From contig NZ_CP139558.1 in NCBI RefSeq assembly GCF_034262375.1, forward strand, positions 4,526,001-4,590,000: 64,000 bases of DNA. Reading direction: 5' to 3'. Under the pieces are notes generated by a model. It was not told where the DNA came from and did no database searches. It worked only from the letters and a program-made list of their open reading frames with translations. Below, piece after piece: positions 1 through 9,463 of this stretch (within the stretch, counting starts at the first letter, position 1; every line of letters starts with the position of its first letter). Source of the DNA: Mucilaginibacter sabulilitoris. Its GTDB lineage: Bacteria > Bacteroidota > Bacteroidia > Sphingobacteriales > Sphingobacteriaceae. The position numbers were made by a program, and so were the translations under genes.

Positions 1-847
1 TTGGCCGCCCTTCTGCACCTCGTTTTGTATTGATAAGAATTACACCATTGGCACCACGAATGCCATAAACAGCTGTAGCCGAAGCGTCTTTAAGTACGGA
101 GAAGCTTTCCACCTCCTGGATATTAAGGTTGTTCATATCGCGCTCAACCCCATCAACCAATATCAACGGAGCCCTGCCGCCGGATGTGGTGCCAAAGCCC
201 CTGATATACACGCTTGATGCATCATATCCCGGTTCACCGGAGCTTTGCCTGGTGATAATACCCGGCAATCGCCCCCCTATGGCATTTGATAATGAAGGGG
301 TTGATATCTGTTGCAAATCGGAAATTTTCACTGTTGATACCGCACCGGTAACGGAGACCTTTTTTTGCGTACCAAAACCAACAACTACTACGTCGTTCAG
401 TTTTCGGCCGGCTTCGTCGGGCACCAGCTTTACCCGTATGGTACGGCGGTTGCCAACCCTGATGTGCTGGGTTTTATAGCCAACAAATGTTACAGCTATA
501 GAATCGTTCTCGTTGGGTACTTCAATCAGAAATTTCCCATATACATCAGTAATTGTTCCTTTTTGGCTGCCCAATACTTTAACGGTAGCGCCGGGCAGTA
601 TTTCGTCCTTTTCGTCGACAACCGTACCCGACAATACAAATGAGGGCGCGGAGACCGGTGTAATGTAAATGCTGTTATGGTTAATATTTACGGTATTTTT
701 TGCAGAGGCTTTTGTTATGGTCACTATTTGGCCGATGCCCATCATCAGCAATAATAAAACCCGATATTTTTTAGTAATGTAAAAGCTTGTTTTAAGGTTA
801 ACAGGAGGTTCAATATCCAAAACCCTGGGCTTTGTAGAAATTCGCAT
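1..847 (-). CDS. susC: SusC-family TonB-dependent outer-membrane transporter, N-terminal part (cut by window edge)
   Basis: The reading frame starts at 847 and runs off the left edge, giving 282 residues. A basic N-terminus and a hydrophobic segment (about residues 29-47) act as the export signal. Residues about 70-145 form a carboxypeptidase-regulatory-like domain (LSGTVVDEKDEILPGATVKV). The TonB plug follows, with VVVVGFGTQKKVSVTGAV at about 153, VYIRGFG, LILVDGVERDM and VLKDASATAVYGIRGANGV. This is the standard SusC architecture: import of oligosaccharides across the outer membrane together with a SusD lipoprotein, which would lie outside the window. The barrel is not visible. The LacI gene directly upstream and a perfect palindrome at 1033-1066 suggest control by that repressor. 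The substrate cannot be read from this part. Confidence 0.93.
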   Translation of the reverse strand, partial: MRISTKPRVLDIEPPVNLKTSFYITKKYRVLLLLMMGIGQIVTITKASAKNTVNINHNSIYITPVSAPSFVLSGTVVDEKDEILPGATVKVLGSQKGTITDVYGKFLIEVPNENDSIAVTFVGYKTQHIRVGNRRTIRVKLVPDEAGRKLNDVVVVGFGTQKKVSVTGAVSTVKISDLQQISTPSLSNAIGGRLPGIITRQSSGEPGYDASSVYIRGFGTTSGGRAPLILVDGVERDMNNLNIQEVESFSVLKDASATAVYGIRGANGVILINTKRGAEGRP

Positions 848-1032
848 AAATTAATAAAGTTTGGTTTATGTTTGGTATTTATTAATTATTCGGGACAACC
901 ATATCAATGATTATCACAGCTGCACTAAACAGCTTCGTTTTGTTATCATTTCAGGGCGGTTTTTTGTTAAATTCTTTCATTTTTGATCATTTTTTATTGT
1001 TTTATATCGTTTATGTTAGTTAAGATTACCTA

Positions 1033-1066
1033 TAATTTTTTTTGAATACGTATTCAAAAAAAATTA
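1033..1066. promoter_or_regulatory. 34-bp perfect palindrome, likely LacI-type operator upstream of susC
   Basis: Positions 1033-1066 read identically on both strands around the core TGAATACGTATTCA (1043-1056), flanked by T- and A-runs. A central CG between symmetric arms is the usual form of LacI-family operators. The site lies about 20 bp beyond the lacI stop and 185 bp before the susC start. The same 14-bp core recurs at 2123-2136. The assignment to the neighbouring LacI protein is inferred. Confidence 0.75.
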
Positions 1067-1086
1067 AATCAAAAAAAATGACTGGG

Positions 1087-2091
1087 TCATTTTTTAGCTT
1101 TTACAGATGTCCGGACAACGAGATGCCCTTTCATCATAATCACTTGCGGTGCCGAATCCTTATCATTAATCTCTTTGAGCATGAGTTCTACCGTGCTGTC
1201 AACCATCTCTTCCAGGGGCTGCTCCCATGTTGTAAGCGAATATGAAGGCCATTCGGACATACGTATATTATCAAAGCCTATCACGGATACATCCTCCGGA
1301 ATCTTTAACCCAATAACCCTTATGGCATCCATTACACCTAATGCAATAATATCATTACCGCAAAATATACAGTCAATATTTTTGTTTCTTGTTATTAGCT
1401 CCTGAGCGGCTTTAAAACCACTTTCATAGGTGTAATTACCCGGCTCAATTACCAGGTCGCTGATGTTCCTCTCATCAAGTACTTCCTTAAAGCCCTTTAA
1501 CCTGTCAATAGTAGTTGAAGTATCTGAAGGGCCTGAAATAAAGGCAAACGATTTATGCCCCATCTCTACCAGGTATGTTGCTATTTGCTTGGCTGCAAGA
1601 TAATTATCACAAAAAACAGCACTGCTTTCCAGCTTTTCTGTATAACGGTTAAACAGGATCACCACAATGCCGTTCCGGTTAAACTTTTGTGATGCCGATG
1701 ATGATAACAGTGCATCGGTAATGATAACGCCCTCTACATTGTACTCCAGCAGCTGGGTGATTTCCTTTTCCTGGATCTCCTCGTTTTCGGAGTTGATGAA
1801 TATCAAATGATACCCCAAAGCTGATAAGCGATTATGAAATATCTCCAAAACCGCCGAATAAAAAGGATTACGAATATTGCGCATCACAATACCAATCATC
1901 ATGGTTTTCCGGGTGATCAGGCTCCGGGCATGTGCATTAGGCTGGTACTCCAGCTTGGCAGCGGCATCCAGTATCTTTTTCCGTTTCTTTTCTGATACAT
2001 TGGTATTGCCCGCGAAAACCCTGGAAACAGTAGACTGTGATACGCCCGCCAGTTCCGCAACATCCTGCGAAGTGTAATTTTTTTTATTCAA
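1087..2091 (-). CDS. LacI-family transcriptional regulator
   Basis: The 334-residue protein has the LacI N-terminal helix-turn-helix (YTSQDVAELAGVSQSTVSR, residues 6-24) followed by the hinge helix region (QPNAHARSL). The rest is a periplasmic-binding-protein-like sensor domain (MIGIVMRNIRNPFYSAVLE from about 65; CIFCGNDIIALGVMDAI; VSVIGFDNIRMSEW). Such proteins bind a palindromic operator and release it when a sugar ligand binds. The gene precedes a susC gene on the same strand and is flanked on both sides by palindromes with the same core, so autorepression plus control of the SusC locus is likely. A TATATTTG promoter element abuts the upstream palindrome. The effector is unknown, probably a sugar released by the polysaccharide that the SusC locus takes up. 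Confidence 0.93.
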   Translation of the reverse strand: MNKKNYTSQDVAELAGVSQSTVSRVFAGNTNVSEKKRKKILDAAAKLEYQPNAHARSLITRKTMMIGIVMRNIRNPFYSAVLEIFHNRLSALGYHLIFINSENEEIQEKEITQLLEYNVEGVIITDALLSSSASQKFNRNGIVVILFNRYTEKLESSAVFCDNYLAAKQIATYLVEMGHKSFAFISGPSDTSTTIDRLKGFKEVLDERNISDLVIEPGNYTYESGFKAAQELITRNKNIDCIFCGNDIIALGVMDAIRVIGLKIPEDVSVIGFDNIRMSEWPSYSLTTWEQPLEEMVDSTVELMLKEINDKDSAPQVIMMKGHLVVRTSVKAKK

Positions 2092-2115
2092 GGTTAATGG
2101 TTATAAAGAATTAAA

Positions 2116-2143
2116 GCATAAATGAATACGTATTCATTTATGC
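2116..2143. promoter_or_regulatory. 28-bp perfect palindrome, likely operator for lacI autoregulation
   Basis: Positions 2116-2143 are a perfect inverted repeat around TGAATACGTATTCA (2123-2136), the same core as at 1043-1056, but with different flanks. It ends 25 bp before the lacI start and begins at the last base of a TATATTTG promoter element, so a bound dimer would cover the transcription start. Confidence 0.78.
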
Positions 2144-2150
2144 AAATATA
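2143..2150 (-). promoter_or_regulatory. Bacteroidota -7 promoter element of lacI
   Basis: On the minus strand the sequence is TATATTTG, a full match to the Bacteroidota consensus TAnnTTTG. No clear -33 TTTG is found 19-21 bp upstream. It lies about 52 bp before the lacI start codon. Confidence 0.5.
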
Positions 2151-2369
2151 ATTTGTTTTATTAAAAAAAGCAGATTAGTTAATAAAAAATAACTTTTTGT
2201 GAATTTACTATAAAATTGATATATTTTTTTGCAAAATATCAAACGATATAGTTCTCTGTTACCAAAACTGAAGAATTATTTGAAGTTTATTGGCAAAATA
2301 AGACACCTAATATAAGTTAAGGATCTTCAAGTGAAACGGTTTCGAACCGATATTCTTTCTATTCCCAAA

Positions 2370-3149
2370 CTATAACACTTTTACAAAAGTGAAGCCCAAA
2401 ACCCGGTTCTGATAAGTCGGCATAATCATCGTTCCACTTTCATTATCCTGTTTTCCAGATGAAAATTGCCGTTTGATACAAGGATAAACAAGGTAGGCAA
2501 GTTTGGTAGAAAGTATACCCACTCCTGCTCCCGCCACCACATCGCTAAACCAATGGGCGTTATTATAAACCCTCAATATCCCGGTTGTTGCCGCTATCGA
2601 ATATCCGGCGATGCCATACCAGGGTGAAATATCACCATATTCCTGATTTAAAAATTCAGCAGAGGCAAATGCATTACCGGTATGTCCTGACGGAAAAGAA
2701 TATTTATCGGCCTCACTTGGGCGGCTACGCTTACTTAAATTTTTAACCGTGAAAGTTGAACCGGCGAAAATACCTTCAGATAGAACATAAAGCGCTGTGC
2801 GGTCGGCAAAATTATGCTTGCCATGTACACCAGCGAGGTTTAAGCCATATACTATTGCAGCTGGAGCATACTGTAGATAATTATCGGCATGTGTTTTAAA
2901 ACCAGGATGATCCTGCTGCATATCATTATACACATTAAAATCAATTTGTCTGATACCTTTGACATGAAAGGAAAGTATACCCCAGGCAACAAACACAGAC
3001 GGAGGAATATAAGCGACAATGGAATGATTTTGTTCTTCGATTGTTTTATTCTTGTGCGTAATATTCAAAGAATCTGTAATTTCCGGTTGTTGCGCAAAAC
3101 ATATTGTTGGAAAAATCACAAGAATAAAAATGAATTTTTTAAAAAACAT
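2370..3149 (-). CDS. PAP2-superfamily phosphatase, secreted or membrane-associated
   Basis: The 259-residue protein has an N-terminal signal peptide (MFFKKFIFILVIFPTICFAQ). All three phosphatidic-acid-phosphatase motifs are present: KNLSKRSRP (KxxxxxxRP form), SFPSGHT (PSGH) and RVYNNAHWFSDVVAG (RxxxxxHxxxD). Enzymes of this family remove phosphate from lipid phosphates such as phosphatidic acid, phosphatidylglycerol phosphate or undecaprenyl diphosphate, in the periplasm or at the membrane. The exact substrate is not readable from sequence. The gene is divergent from the two-component system at 3330 and seems a single-gene unit. The 278-bp gap to lacI (2092-2369) holds only the lacI promoter and operator and an imperfect palindrome near 2330. 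Confidence 0.88.
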   Translation of the reverse strand: MFFKKFIFILVIFPTICFAQQPEITDSLNITHKNKTIEEQNHSIVAYIPPSVFVAWGILSFHVKGIRQIDFNVYNDMQQDHPGFKTHADNYLQYAPAAIVYGLNLAGVHGKHNFADRTALYVLSEGIFAGSTFTVKNLSKRSRPSEADKYSFPSGHTGNAFASAEFLNQEYGDISPWYGIAGYSIAATTGILRVYNNAHWFSDVVAGAGVGILSTKLAYLVYPCIKRQFSSGKQDNESGTMIMPTYQNRVLGFTFVKVL

Positions 3150-3329
3150 GACTACATTAAGCTAAAGTAAGATAACTATAAAGCCAATGTTAAACCACAA
3201 TTCTGAATTTATTCTGTAGCTTTTTCAAACCGAACCTTAGCCAGTTCAAATGATGACTTAAAATTGTAACTGAAAATCAATTAAATCCAAAATGTATCCA
3301 AATTAGGCTTGTATTTTTAAAGAAAAGAA

Positions 3330-4007
3330 GTGAAAATATTAATCATTGAAGACGAAGAAGGATTACGCGAAAGTATTGAAGCATACTTTCAGGAAGCCGG
3401 CAATATCTGTGAAACAGCAGACAGTTATCACGTTGCCATGGCTAAAATTAATCTTTATAGGTATGACTGTATTTTGCTTGATATTACCCTGCCCGGGGGA
3501 AGCGGTATTGAGATACTTAAAACCCTCAAAAAAAACAATAATAAGGATGGAATACTGATTATATCAGCTAAAAACTCACTTGATGACAAGCTGGAAGGAC
3601 TGGATCTTGGCGCGGATGATTACCTCGTTAAGCCCTTTCATTTGTCTGAACTTAAAGCCCGGGTTTCTGCCATCACAAGGCGAAAAATGTACGATGGCAA
3701 TAATATATTACAATTTAACGAGATCAGTATTGATCTGTCGGCTAAAACAGTTACGGTTTTAAACGTTCCCATAAAATTTACCCGTAAAGAGTTTGCTTTA
3801 TTGATTTACTTTATAGCTAATAAAGGCAAAGTAGTATCCAAAAACGCAATCGCTGAGCACCTTTGGGGTGATGGCATAGATTTGGCCGACAATTTTGATT
3901 TTATTTATTCGCACATAAAAAACATCCGTAAAAAACTGATAGAAGCCGGAGCTAATGATTATATACAGGCTGCATATGGCATGGGTTATAAGTTTAACGA
4001 TAAATGA
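3330..4007 (+). CDS. OmpR-family DNA-binding response regulator
   Basis: This 225-residue protein begins with GTG. Residues 1-115 are a receiver domain with acidic pocket E7/D8, phosphoacceptor D51 (ILLDITLP), S79 and K101 (LVKPF). Residues about 130-225 form the winged-helix effector domain (FTRKEFALLIYFIANKGKVVSK, SHIKNIRKKL, GMGYKF). It is the output partner of the histidine kinase that overlaps it by 4 bp. Its targets are unknown. The nearby RND efflux operon (6439-11684) is a plausible target because such systems often control efflux, but no shared site was found. Confidence 0.95.
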   Translation: MKILIIEDEEGLRESIEAYFQEAGNICETADSYHVAMAKINLYRYDCILLDITLPGGSGIEILKTLKKNNNKDGILIISAKNSLDDKLEGLDLGADDYLVKPFHLSELKARVSAITRRKMYDGNNILQFNEISIDLSAKTVTVLNVPIKFTRKEFALLIYFIANKGKVVSKNAIAEHLWGDGIDLADNFDFIYSHIKNIRKKLIEAGANDYIQAAYGMGYKFNDK

Positions 4008-5251
4008 AACTTTTAGATAAATATAACCGTGTAAATTTAATTGCCGCTATTATTATCATGCTGATAACCGGTGGGATATATTACCTGGCCATTAGTTCGA
4101 TTCTCATCAATGAAAAAGACAAAGCGCTGGAAGTTGAAGAACAGGAAATTTTCGATTATGTAAAACTAAACCACAAGTTACCGCAGGTATTTGAGTCACC
4201 AGATCAACAGATCAGCTTTAAACAGGTTCCAAAAAACTCCATCACCCGGCAGTTTATCAATACAACTTATTACAAAAAATATAATGAACCTGAATCTGGA
4301 AGAGGCCTGATCAGTTTTATTGATATGGGCCATGCTTACTATAAGATTTTAATTGTGGAATCAAAGGTCGAAACCGAATACCTTATACAGATCATATTCG
4401 GCATTACCATAGGCGTTATCCTGCTCTTGCTTTTGGCCCTGGTTATCACTAACCGACTTATTTTGAACCGGCTATGGCAACCTTTTTATAATATACTCGG
4501 TGAACTTAAACTATTTCATGTATCCGGTACCCGAAATATTCCGCAACTGGATAGTTCTGTAGATGAGTTTAATGAACTGCACCAAGAAGTTTCGGCAATG
4601 ACTACCCGGGTAAAGCAGGAATATCAAAACCTTAAAAGCTTTACAGAAAACGCATCGCATGAGCTACTCACCCCTATTGCGATCATTAACTCAAAACTGG
4701 ATACGCTGATACAAACCGAAAATTTGAGCGAAGGCCAAAGTAAGTTATTAACTGACCTTTACGGAGCAGTTAACAGACTAACCCGTTTAAATCAATCCAT
4801 GCTGCTGCTTGTGAAAGTAGAGAACAGACTGTTAAAAGACGAGCATCTGGTAAACCTAAAGGCGCTTACCGAAGAAATGATCATTCAATTTGAGGAAATA
4901 TTCCAGAGTAAGAATCTGAATATTTCTTATAATCTTGATGAAAAGCAGGTTTATGCCAACCGGTACCTGATGGAGATTTTACTGAGCAATTTACTCAGCA
5001 ACGCGATCAGGCATAACTATAACGGCGGTGAAATCAGGGTAACCCTAACCAATGAATGCTTAATGATAGAAAACACAGGTGATGAATTTCCATTAAAACA
5101 AGATCAGATTTTTACCCGTTTTCATAAATCATCTCATTCCGAAGGTAGCGGACTTGGCCTCACTATATCCAAACAGATCTGCGAAAACTTCAATCTTTCA
5201 CTTGATTACAACTTTAAGCAACCTTACCATCAATTCAGTATAGGTTATTGA
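4004..5251 (+). CDS. Sensor histidine kinase
   Basis: The 415-residue protein has two membrane segments (about 12-32 and 126-150) that enclose a periplasmic sensor region of about 90 residues. A HAMP-like linker is followed by the dimerization domain with phosphoacceptor H219 in ENASHELLTPIAII. The ATPase domain shows an N-box (LLSNLLSNAIRHN) and a G-box (GSGLGLTISKQI). It forms a two-gene operon with the response regulator through an ATGA overlap. The sensor region resembles none that I can name, so the signal is unknown. Confidence 0.95.
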   Translation: MKLLDKYNRVNLIAAIIIMLITGGIYYLAISSILINEKDKALEVEEQEIFDYVKLNHKLPQVFESPDQQISFKQVPKNSITRQFINTTYYKKYNEPESGRGLISFIDMGHAYYKILIVESKVETEYLIQIIFGITIGVILLLLLALVITNRLILNRLWQPFYNILGELKLFHVSGTRNIPQLDSSVDEFNELHQEVSAMTTRVKQEYQNLKSFTENASHELLTPIAIINSKLDTLIQTENLSEGQSKLLTDLYGAVNRLTRLNQSMLLLVKVENRLLKDEHLVNLKALTEEMIIQFEEIFQSKNLNISYNLDEKQVYANRYLMEILLSNLLSNAIRHNYNGGEIRVTLTNECLMIENTGDEFPLKQDQIFTRFHKSSHSEGSGLGLTISKQICENFNLSLDYNFKQPYHQFSIGY

Positions 5252-5316
5252 CTGCGTTATTGTTATTACAAACTTTCTACAGATTTCGGATTGATATTTA
5301 TTTATAAATCATATAA

Positions 5317-6324
5317 ATGAAAAAAATCATATTAAGACTCGCCTTGGCGGCTTCGGTAAGCCTGGCTCCGCATTTTCTGCACGCGCAAACTTATGTATTA
5401 GATAAAACTATTCCCCTGCCCGGCGATGGTGGGTACGATTACCTGTCGATAGATAAGTTAAACAATCGCTTATATGTTTCGCATGGTACGGCAGTAAACG
5501 TTATTGATCTCAAAACAGAAAAACCAGCTGGTATTATCGGTAATTTAAATGGCGTTCACGGTATCGCCATTGATAATAAAACCAACCGGGGTTTTATCAG
5601 TGATGGCAAGGTCAACGCTATTGTAGCCTTCGATCTAAAAACACTTAAAGTTATCAGTGCCATTCCTTTAACAAATGCCAATGGCCCCGATGCGATTATG
5701 TATGACCCGTTTGCTGATCGTATTTTCAGTTTTAACGGGGACAGTAACAACTCGTCTGTTATAGATCCCAATACATTGAAACAAGTGGGTACGGTAGTGC
5801 TTGGTGGTGCCCCTGAGTTTGCGGTAACTGATAGCAAAGGCAAAATCTATAATAACCTGGAAGATAAGAGCAGTCTCAACGTAATTGATAGTAAAACATT
5901 AAAAGTAATTAAAAACTATCCCTTAACGCCTTGCGGGGGCCCTACCGGTCTGGCGCTGGATGCTAAAAACGAGCGTCTGTTTACTGTTTGTCGCGAAAAT
6001 AAAGGGCTGAGTGTCATTGACATTAATACAGGTAAAGTAATTGCAACTTTGCCTATTGGTGCCGGTGTTGATGCTGTAGCTTATGATGCTGTAACCAAAC
6101 TCATATTTTGCTCTTGCGGAGATGGAACAACAACTATTATTAAGCAACAATCGGCAGATCAATATAGCGTGCTCCAGACGCTTAAAACGCCCCAGAGAGC
6201 CAGAACACTCACCCTTGATAACCAAACACATAAAATTTATTTAAGCGTTGCCGAATTTGAACAAGGCACACGCAAGGCGTTGCCGAATACCTTTAAGGTG
6301 TTGGTATATAAATTATCAAATTAA
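5317..6324 (+). CDS. Secreted YVTN-type beta-propeller protein
   Basis: The 335-residue protein has a signal peptide (ending about HFLHAQ) and then repeated units of roughly 40 residues. Examples are LSIDKLNNRLYVSHGTAVNV, IAIDNKTNRGFISDG, MYDPFADRIFSFNGDS, LALDAKNERLFTVCRE and VAYDAVTKLIFCSCGDG. These are typical of seven-bladed YVTN/YncE-like propellers in the periplasm or outside the cell. The biochemical role of this group is poorly known. It follows the histidine kinase by 65 bp on the same strand and could be cotranscribed with it. It ends at a hairpin shared with the convergent RND operon. Confidence 0.85.
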   Translation: MKKIILRLALAASVSLAPHFLHAQTYVLDKTIPLPGDGGYDYLSIDKLNNRLYVSHGTAVNVIDLKTEKPAGIIGNLNGVHGIAIDNKTNRGFISDGKVNAIVAFDLKTLKVISAIPLTNANGPDAIMYDPFADRIFSFNGDSNNSSVIDPNTLKQVGTVVLGGAPEFAVTDSKGKIYNNLEDKSSLNVIDSKTLKVIKNYPLTPCGGPTGLALDAKNERLFTVCRENKGLSVIDINTGKVIATLPIGAGVDAVAYDAVTKLIFCSCGDGTTTIIKQQSADQYSVLQTLKTPQRARTLTLDNQTHKIYLSVAEFEQGTRKALPNTFKVLVYKLSN

Positions 6325-6363
6325 GTAGTCAAGCTACTATAATTAATCATTGTGCTAAGCTAT

Positions 6364-6393
6364 AAACCCAGGCATGCTTGTCTGGGTTTTATT
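6364..6393. terminator. Bidirectional intrinsic terminator between converging genes
   Basis: AAACCCAG (6364-6371) pairs with CTGGGTTT (6382-6389), and two further inner pairs extend the stem. The plus strand continues with TATTATTTATT. It lies between the end of the YVTN gene and the end of the RND pump gene, so it can serve both. Confidence 0.7.
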
Positions 6394-6438
6394 ATTTATT
6401 GATATTTATATTCACAAACCTCTTTCGTATTTTCTACC

Positions 6439-9400
6439 TTACACTTGTCCTGATTTTTTGTAGCTATCATTAAGCTTTAATAAAGTTGGCAGTACAATCA
6501 GTAACAACGGCAAAGCAAATAATAAACCTCCAATTACAGCTATAGCCAGTGGCTGGTGCATTTGCGCACCGGTACCAATACCTGCGGCAAGCGGTAACAA
6601 TGCTATGATAGCACCTGTAGCAGTCATTAGTTTGGGACGTAAACGCGCGGCAATGGCATGTACAATCTTTTGCTCACCTGTCCATTCGGGGTTGCCTGTT
6701 TCATACTGATGATAAGTGAATATGGCGTTCTCAGCTATAATGCCTATGATCATAATAATCCCGGTATAACTGCCCACGTTTAATGGTGTATTGGTGACCA
6801 GTAATGCAATAAAACAACCCGCCGCACCCAATATGGCCAGCAAAATAATAATAGTAGCCACTGCAAAATGACGGAATAGTATTAATAAAACAATAAACAC
6901 CAATATACTGGAAGTGATCAGAATGGTCAACAATTCTTTAAAAGCCTGTTGTTGCTGAGCATAATCACCGGCATATTCAATATGATAACCGCCTGGCAGG
7001 TTTAATGTGGCCAATTTACTTTGTATATCTTTTAGGGTGCTTCCCAAATCGCGGTTATTTAACCTGGCAGTAATAACACCAATCATCTTCTGGTTTTCAC
7101 GCGCTATTTCAGCCACGCCTGATTCCACACTAATTTGCGCTACAGACGATAATCCTTTTAGCTGCCCGTTTGGTAAAAATATACTGGCCGCTTGAAATTG
7201 CTGCAGGGAGGTTTGAGCCGCTTTAGGATAAATCATCCGAATGTCTACAGACTGCTCCTTTTCAATGATAGAACTGATCACGTTACCATCCAGTTGCGAT
7301 TGCAGCTGAAATTGAAAATCAGTTGGATTTAACCCTAACTGTGCCAGTTTACCCTCATCAGGAGTTACGTTAATTTCGGGGCCCGCAATGGTGATGCCGT
7401 TAAATACATCAGCTGTGCCGTTAACACTTTGAACCAAATCGGCCGCTTTTTTGGAAAGTGCCTGCAACGTTTTCTGGTCGTCGCCATATATCTTGATCTC
7501 AATCGGTTGTGCCGATTCCATCAGGTCGCCCAGCATGTCCCCTATCACCTGTCCAAAATCTACCGTGAGCTGCGGCAATACCGCTTCAATTTTAGTGCGG
7601 ATATTGTCCGACACTTCGTTGGTTGTTTTACCGCGTTGCTTTTTAAGCTGAATCAAATAATCGCCATCGTTGGGTTCTGTAATAAAGAAACCCATTTGTG
7701 TACCCAGCCTGCGCGAAAATGAGGAAACTTCCGGGGTGCTTTTAACAATTGCATCTACTTGTTTTAACATCCTGTCTGTTTCTTCCAGGGTAGTTCCGGC
7801 AGGGCTTTTAAAATCAAGCACAATGGAGCCTTCGTCCATAGATGGTAAAAAACCAGATTCGAGTTTACCCGGAATAATCACCATCATGGCAATACAAATG
7901 ATCATAAATACAAAACTGATCGCAGGTTTTCTCAAAAAAAATTTGATCCAGCTCTCTTTTACAACATGTGGCTTTACTTCTTTTTTACGAAGCGGAATAT
8001 GAATAAACAATATAGGCAGCAGTAGCCAGGTAACAAAAAACGATATACTTAAGGTAATGATCATGGAGAAAGCCAGCACTTTAAAATATGCTCCCGCTAC
8101 GCCACTCATCAGCACAAAGGGAATAAAAATAACTATAGTACTAAGTGAAGAGCCTAACATGGATGGGAAAAGGTACGATATCGCTTTCTTTACAACCACT
8201 TTCATTTCCTCATCCGGATGATCTTCATGGCTGCGGTATATCTGTTCTACCACAATTACGGCATCATCTATCATTAAACCAATTGCAGCAGCTATTGCAC
8301 CCAACGTCATGATATTAAAGGTATACCCCACCAGTAATAAAACCGTGATAGATAAAGCCAGCGTTGCCGGGATGGTGATCAATATTACCAAACTGGCACG
8401 CCATGATCTTAAAAATACAATTACCACTAAAATAGCCAGTACAAGCCCTATCCACAGTACATCTTCAATACTCTTTACACTGTCATTTACAAAATCTGCC
8501 TGTTTATAGTAAGGTCGCAGGTGTACACCTGCTGGAAGTATTTTACTCAAAGCGTTAACTCTTGCCATAACACCATCGTTTACTTCAATTAAATTGGCGT
8601 CAGGCTGTTTAATTACTGCAATTAGCGGCACATCTTTGCCATTGGCATTAATACGTATGTATTCTTTTTGCGCGGTAATCACAATATTTGCGACATCGGC
8701 TAAATGAATGATGCGGCGCGGATTATTGATCACGATCAGATTTTTCAGATTATCAATATTCTCAACGGCATTCCTTGTCAGGTTCAGATATAATCGCCCA
8801 TGATCATTAATATAACCGTTTGACGCCAGTATATTGGCTTGGGTAACTGCTGCGGATATTTGCTGGGGTGTAATACCAAGTGCCGACATTTTTGATGGCT
8901 GCAGCACCACCTGGTATTCTTTGGTTTTACCACCAATTACAGCAATATCGGCCACTCCAGATACGGCCGCCAAAAATGGCCTTACCTGGAACTGTGCTAT
9001 CTTTTTTAATTCAATACCGGAGCGGTTTCCCTCCAGCGAAAAACCCATTACCGGCAGAATGGACGGATTCATTTTCTGCACATTGATCCTGGTATTGGGG
9101 AGCAGATCACCACTTATTTCCTGTGTTAAGGCTTGTACCTGTGCCATCGCCTTATCAATATCAGTGTTCCAGTTTAAAAAAATATTGATCTCCACGCTGC
9201 CGCGGGAGGTGGTAGTGCGTATATAGTCCAGGCCTTCGGTACGTTTAATGGCGTTTTCCAACGGAATGGTAACGGTAGTCATCATCTTATCCACTGGCTG
9301 CTGACCGGCATCTGCAATAACTTTTATTTTAGGGAAAGTAATATCCGGAAAAAGCCCAGTTTTCAATTTAGTATAACTAAATATCCCGCCCATGAATACC

Positions 9401-9453
9401 AGTATCAGGAAACCCAGTAACGGCTTTTTATAATAATGATGAAAATGCTCCAT
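6439..9453 (-). CDS. RND efflux transporter, inner-membrane pump subunit
   Basis: I chose the ATG at 9453, which begins MEHFHHYYKKPLLGFLI, gives 1004 residues and leaves 10 bp after the adaptor stop; a longer frame reads back into the adaptor gene. The protein has the duplicated RND layout: 12 predicted membrane segments with two large periplasmic loops (after TM1 and TM7). Family motifs include KTGLFPDITFPKIKV, GLMIDDAVIVVEQIYRSHED in TM4 and GFLPSMDEGSIVLDF. The TM4 motif IDDAV lacks the DFG.IVDGAV pattern of heavy-metal (CzcA/CusA) pumps, so an organic substrate is more likely than a metal. It uses the proton gradient and works with the adaptor and TolC-type channel encoded upstream in the same operon. 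Confidence 0.93.
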   Translation of the reverse strand: MEHFHHYYKKPLLGFLILVFMGGIFSYTKLKTGLFPDITFPKIKVIADAGQQPVDKMMTTVTIPLENAIKRTEGLDYIRTTTSRGSVEINIFLNWNTDIDKAMAQVQALTQEISGDLLPNTRINVQKMNPSILPVMGFSLEGNRSGIELKKIAQFQVRPFLAAVSGVADIAVIGGKTKEYQVVLQPSKMSALGITPQQISAAVTQANILASNGYINDHGRLYLNLTRNAVENIDNLKNLIVINNPRRIIHLADVANIVITAQKEYIRINANGKDVPLIAVIKQPDANLIEVNDGVMARVNALSKILPAGVHLRPYYKQADFVNDSVKSIEDVLWIGLVLAILVVIVFLRSWRASLVILITIPATLALSITVLLLVGYTFNIMTLGAIAAAIGLMIDDAVIVVEQIYRSHEDHPDEEMKVVVKKAISYLFPSMLGSSLSTIVIFIPFVLMSGVAGAYFKVLAFSMIITLSISFFVTWLLLPILFIHIPLRKKEVKPHVVKESWIKFFLRKPAISFVFMIICIAMMVIIPGKLESGFLPSMDEGSIVLDFKSPAGTTLEETDRMLKQVDAIVKSTPEVSSFSRRLGTQMGFFITEPNDGDYLIQLKKQRGKTTNEVSDNIRTKIEAVLPQLTVDFGQVIGDMLGDLMESAQPIEIKIYGDDQKTLQALSKKAADLVQSVNGTADVFNGITIAGPEINVTPDEGKLAQLGLNPTDFQFQLQSQLDGNVISSIIEKEQSVDIRMIYPKAAQTSLQQFQAASIFLPNGQLKGLSSVAQISVESGVAEIARENQKMIGVITARLNNRDLGSTLKDIQSKLATLNLPGGYHIEYAGDYAQQQQAFKELLTILITSSILVFIVLLILFRHFAVATIIILLAILGAAGCFIALLVTNTPLNVGSYTGIIMIIGIIAENAIFTYHQYETGNPEWTGEQKIVHAIAARLRPKLMTATGAIIALLPLAAGIGTGAQMHQPLAIAVIGGLLFALPLLLIVLPTLLKLNDSYKKSGQV

Positions 9454-9463
9454 AGATACCAGC

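Noticed and set aside
2321..2342. GAAACGGTTTCGAACCG as a third LacI operator
   Set aside because: It is only an imperfect palindrome, lacks the TGAATACGTATTCA core, and lies beyond the ends of both flanking genes rather than before a start.
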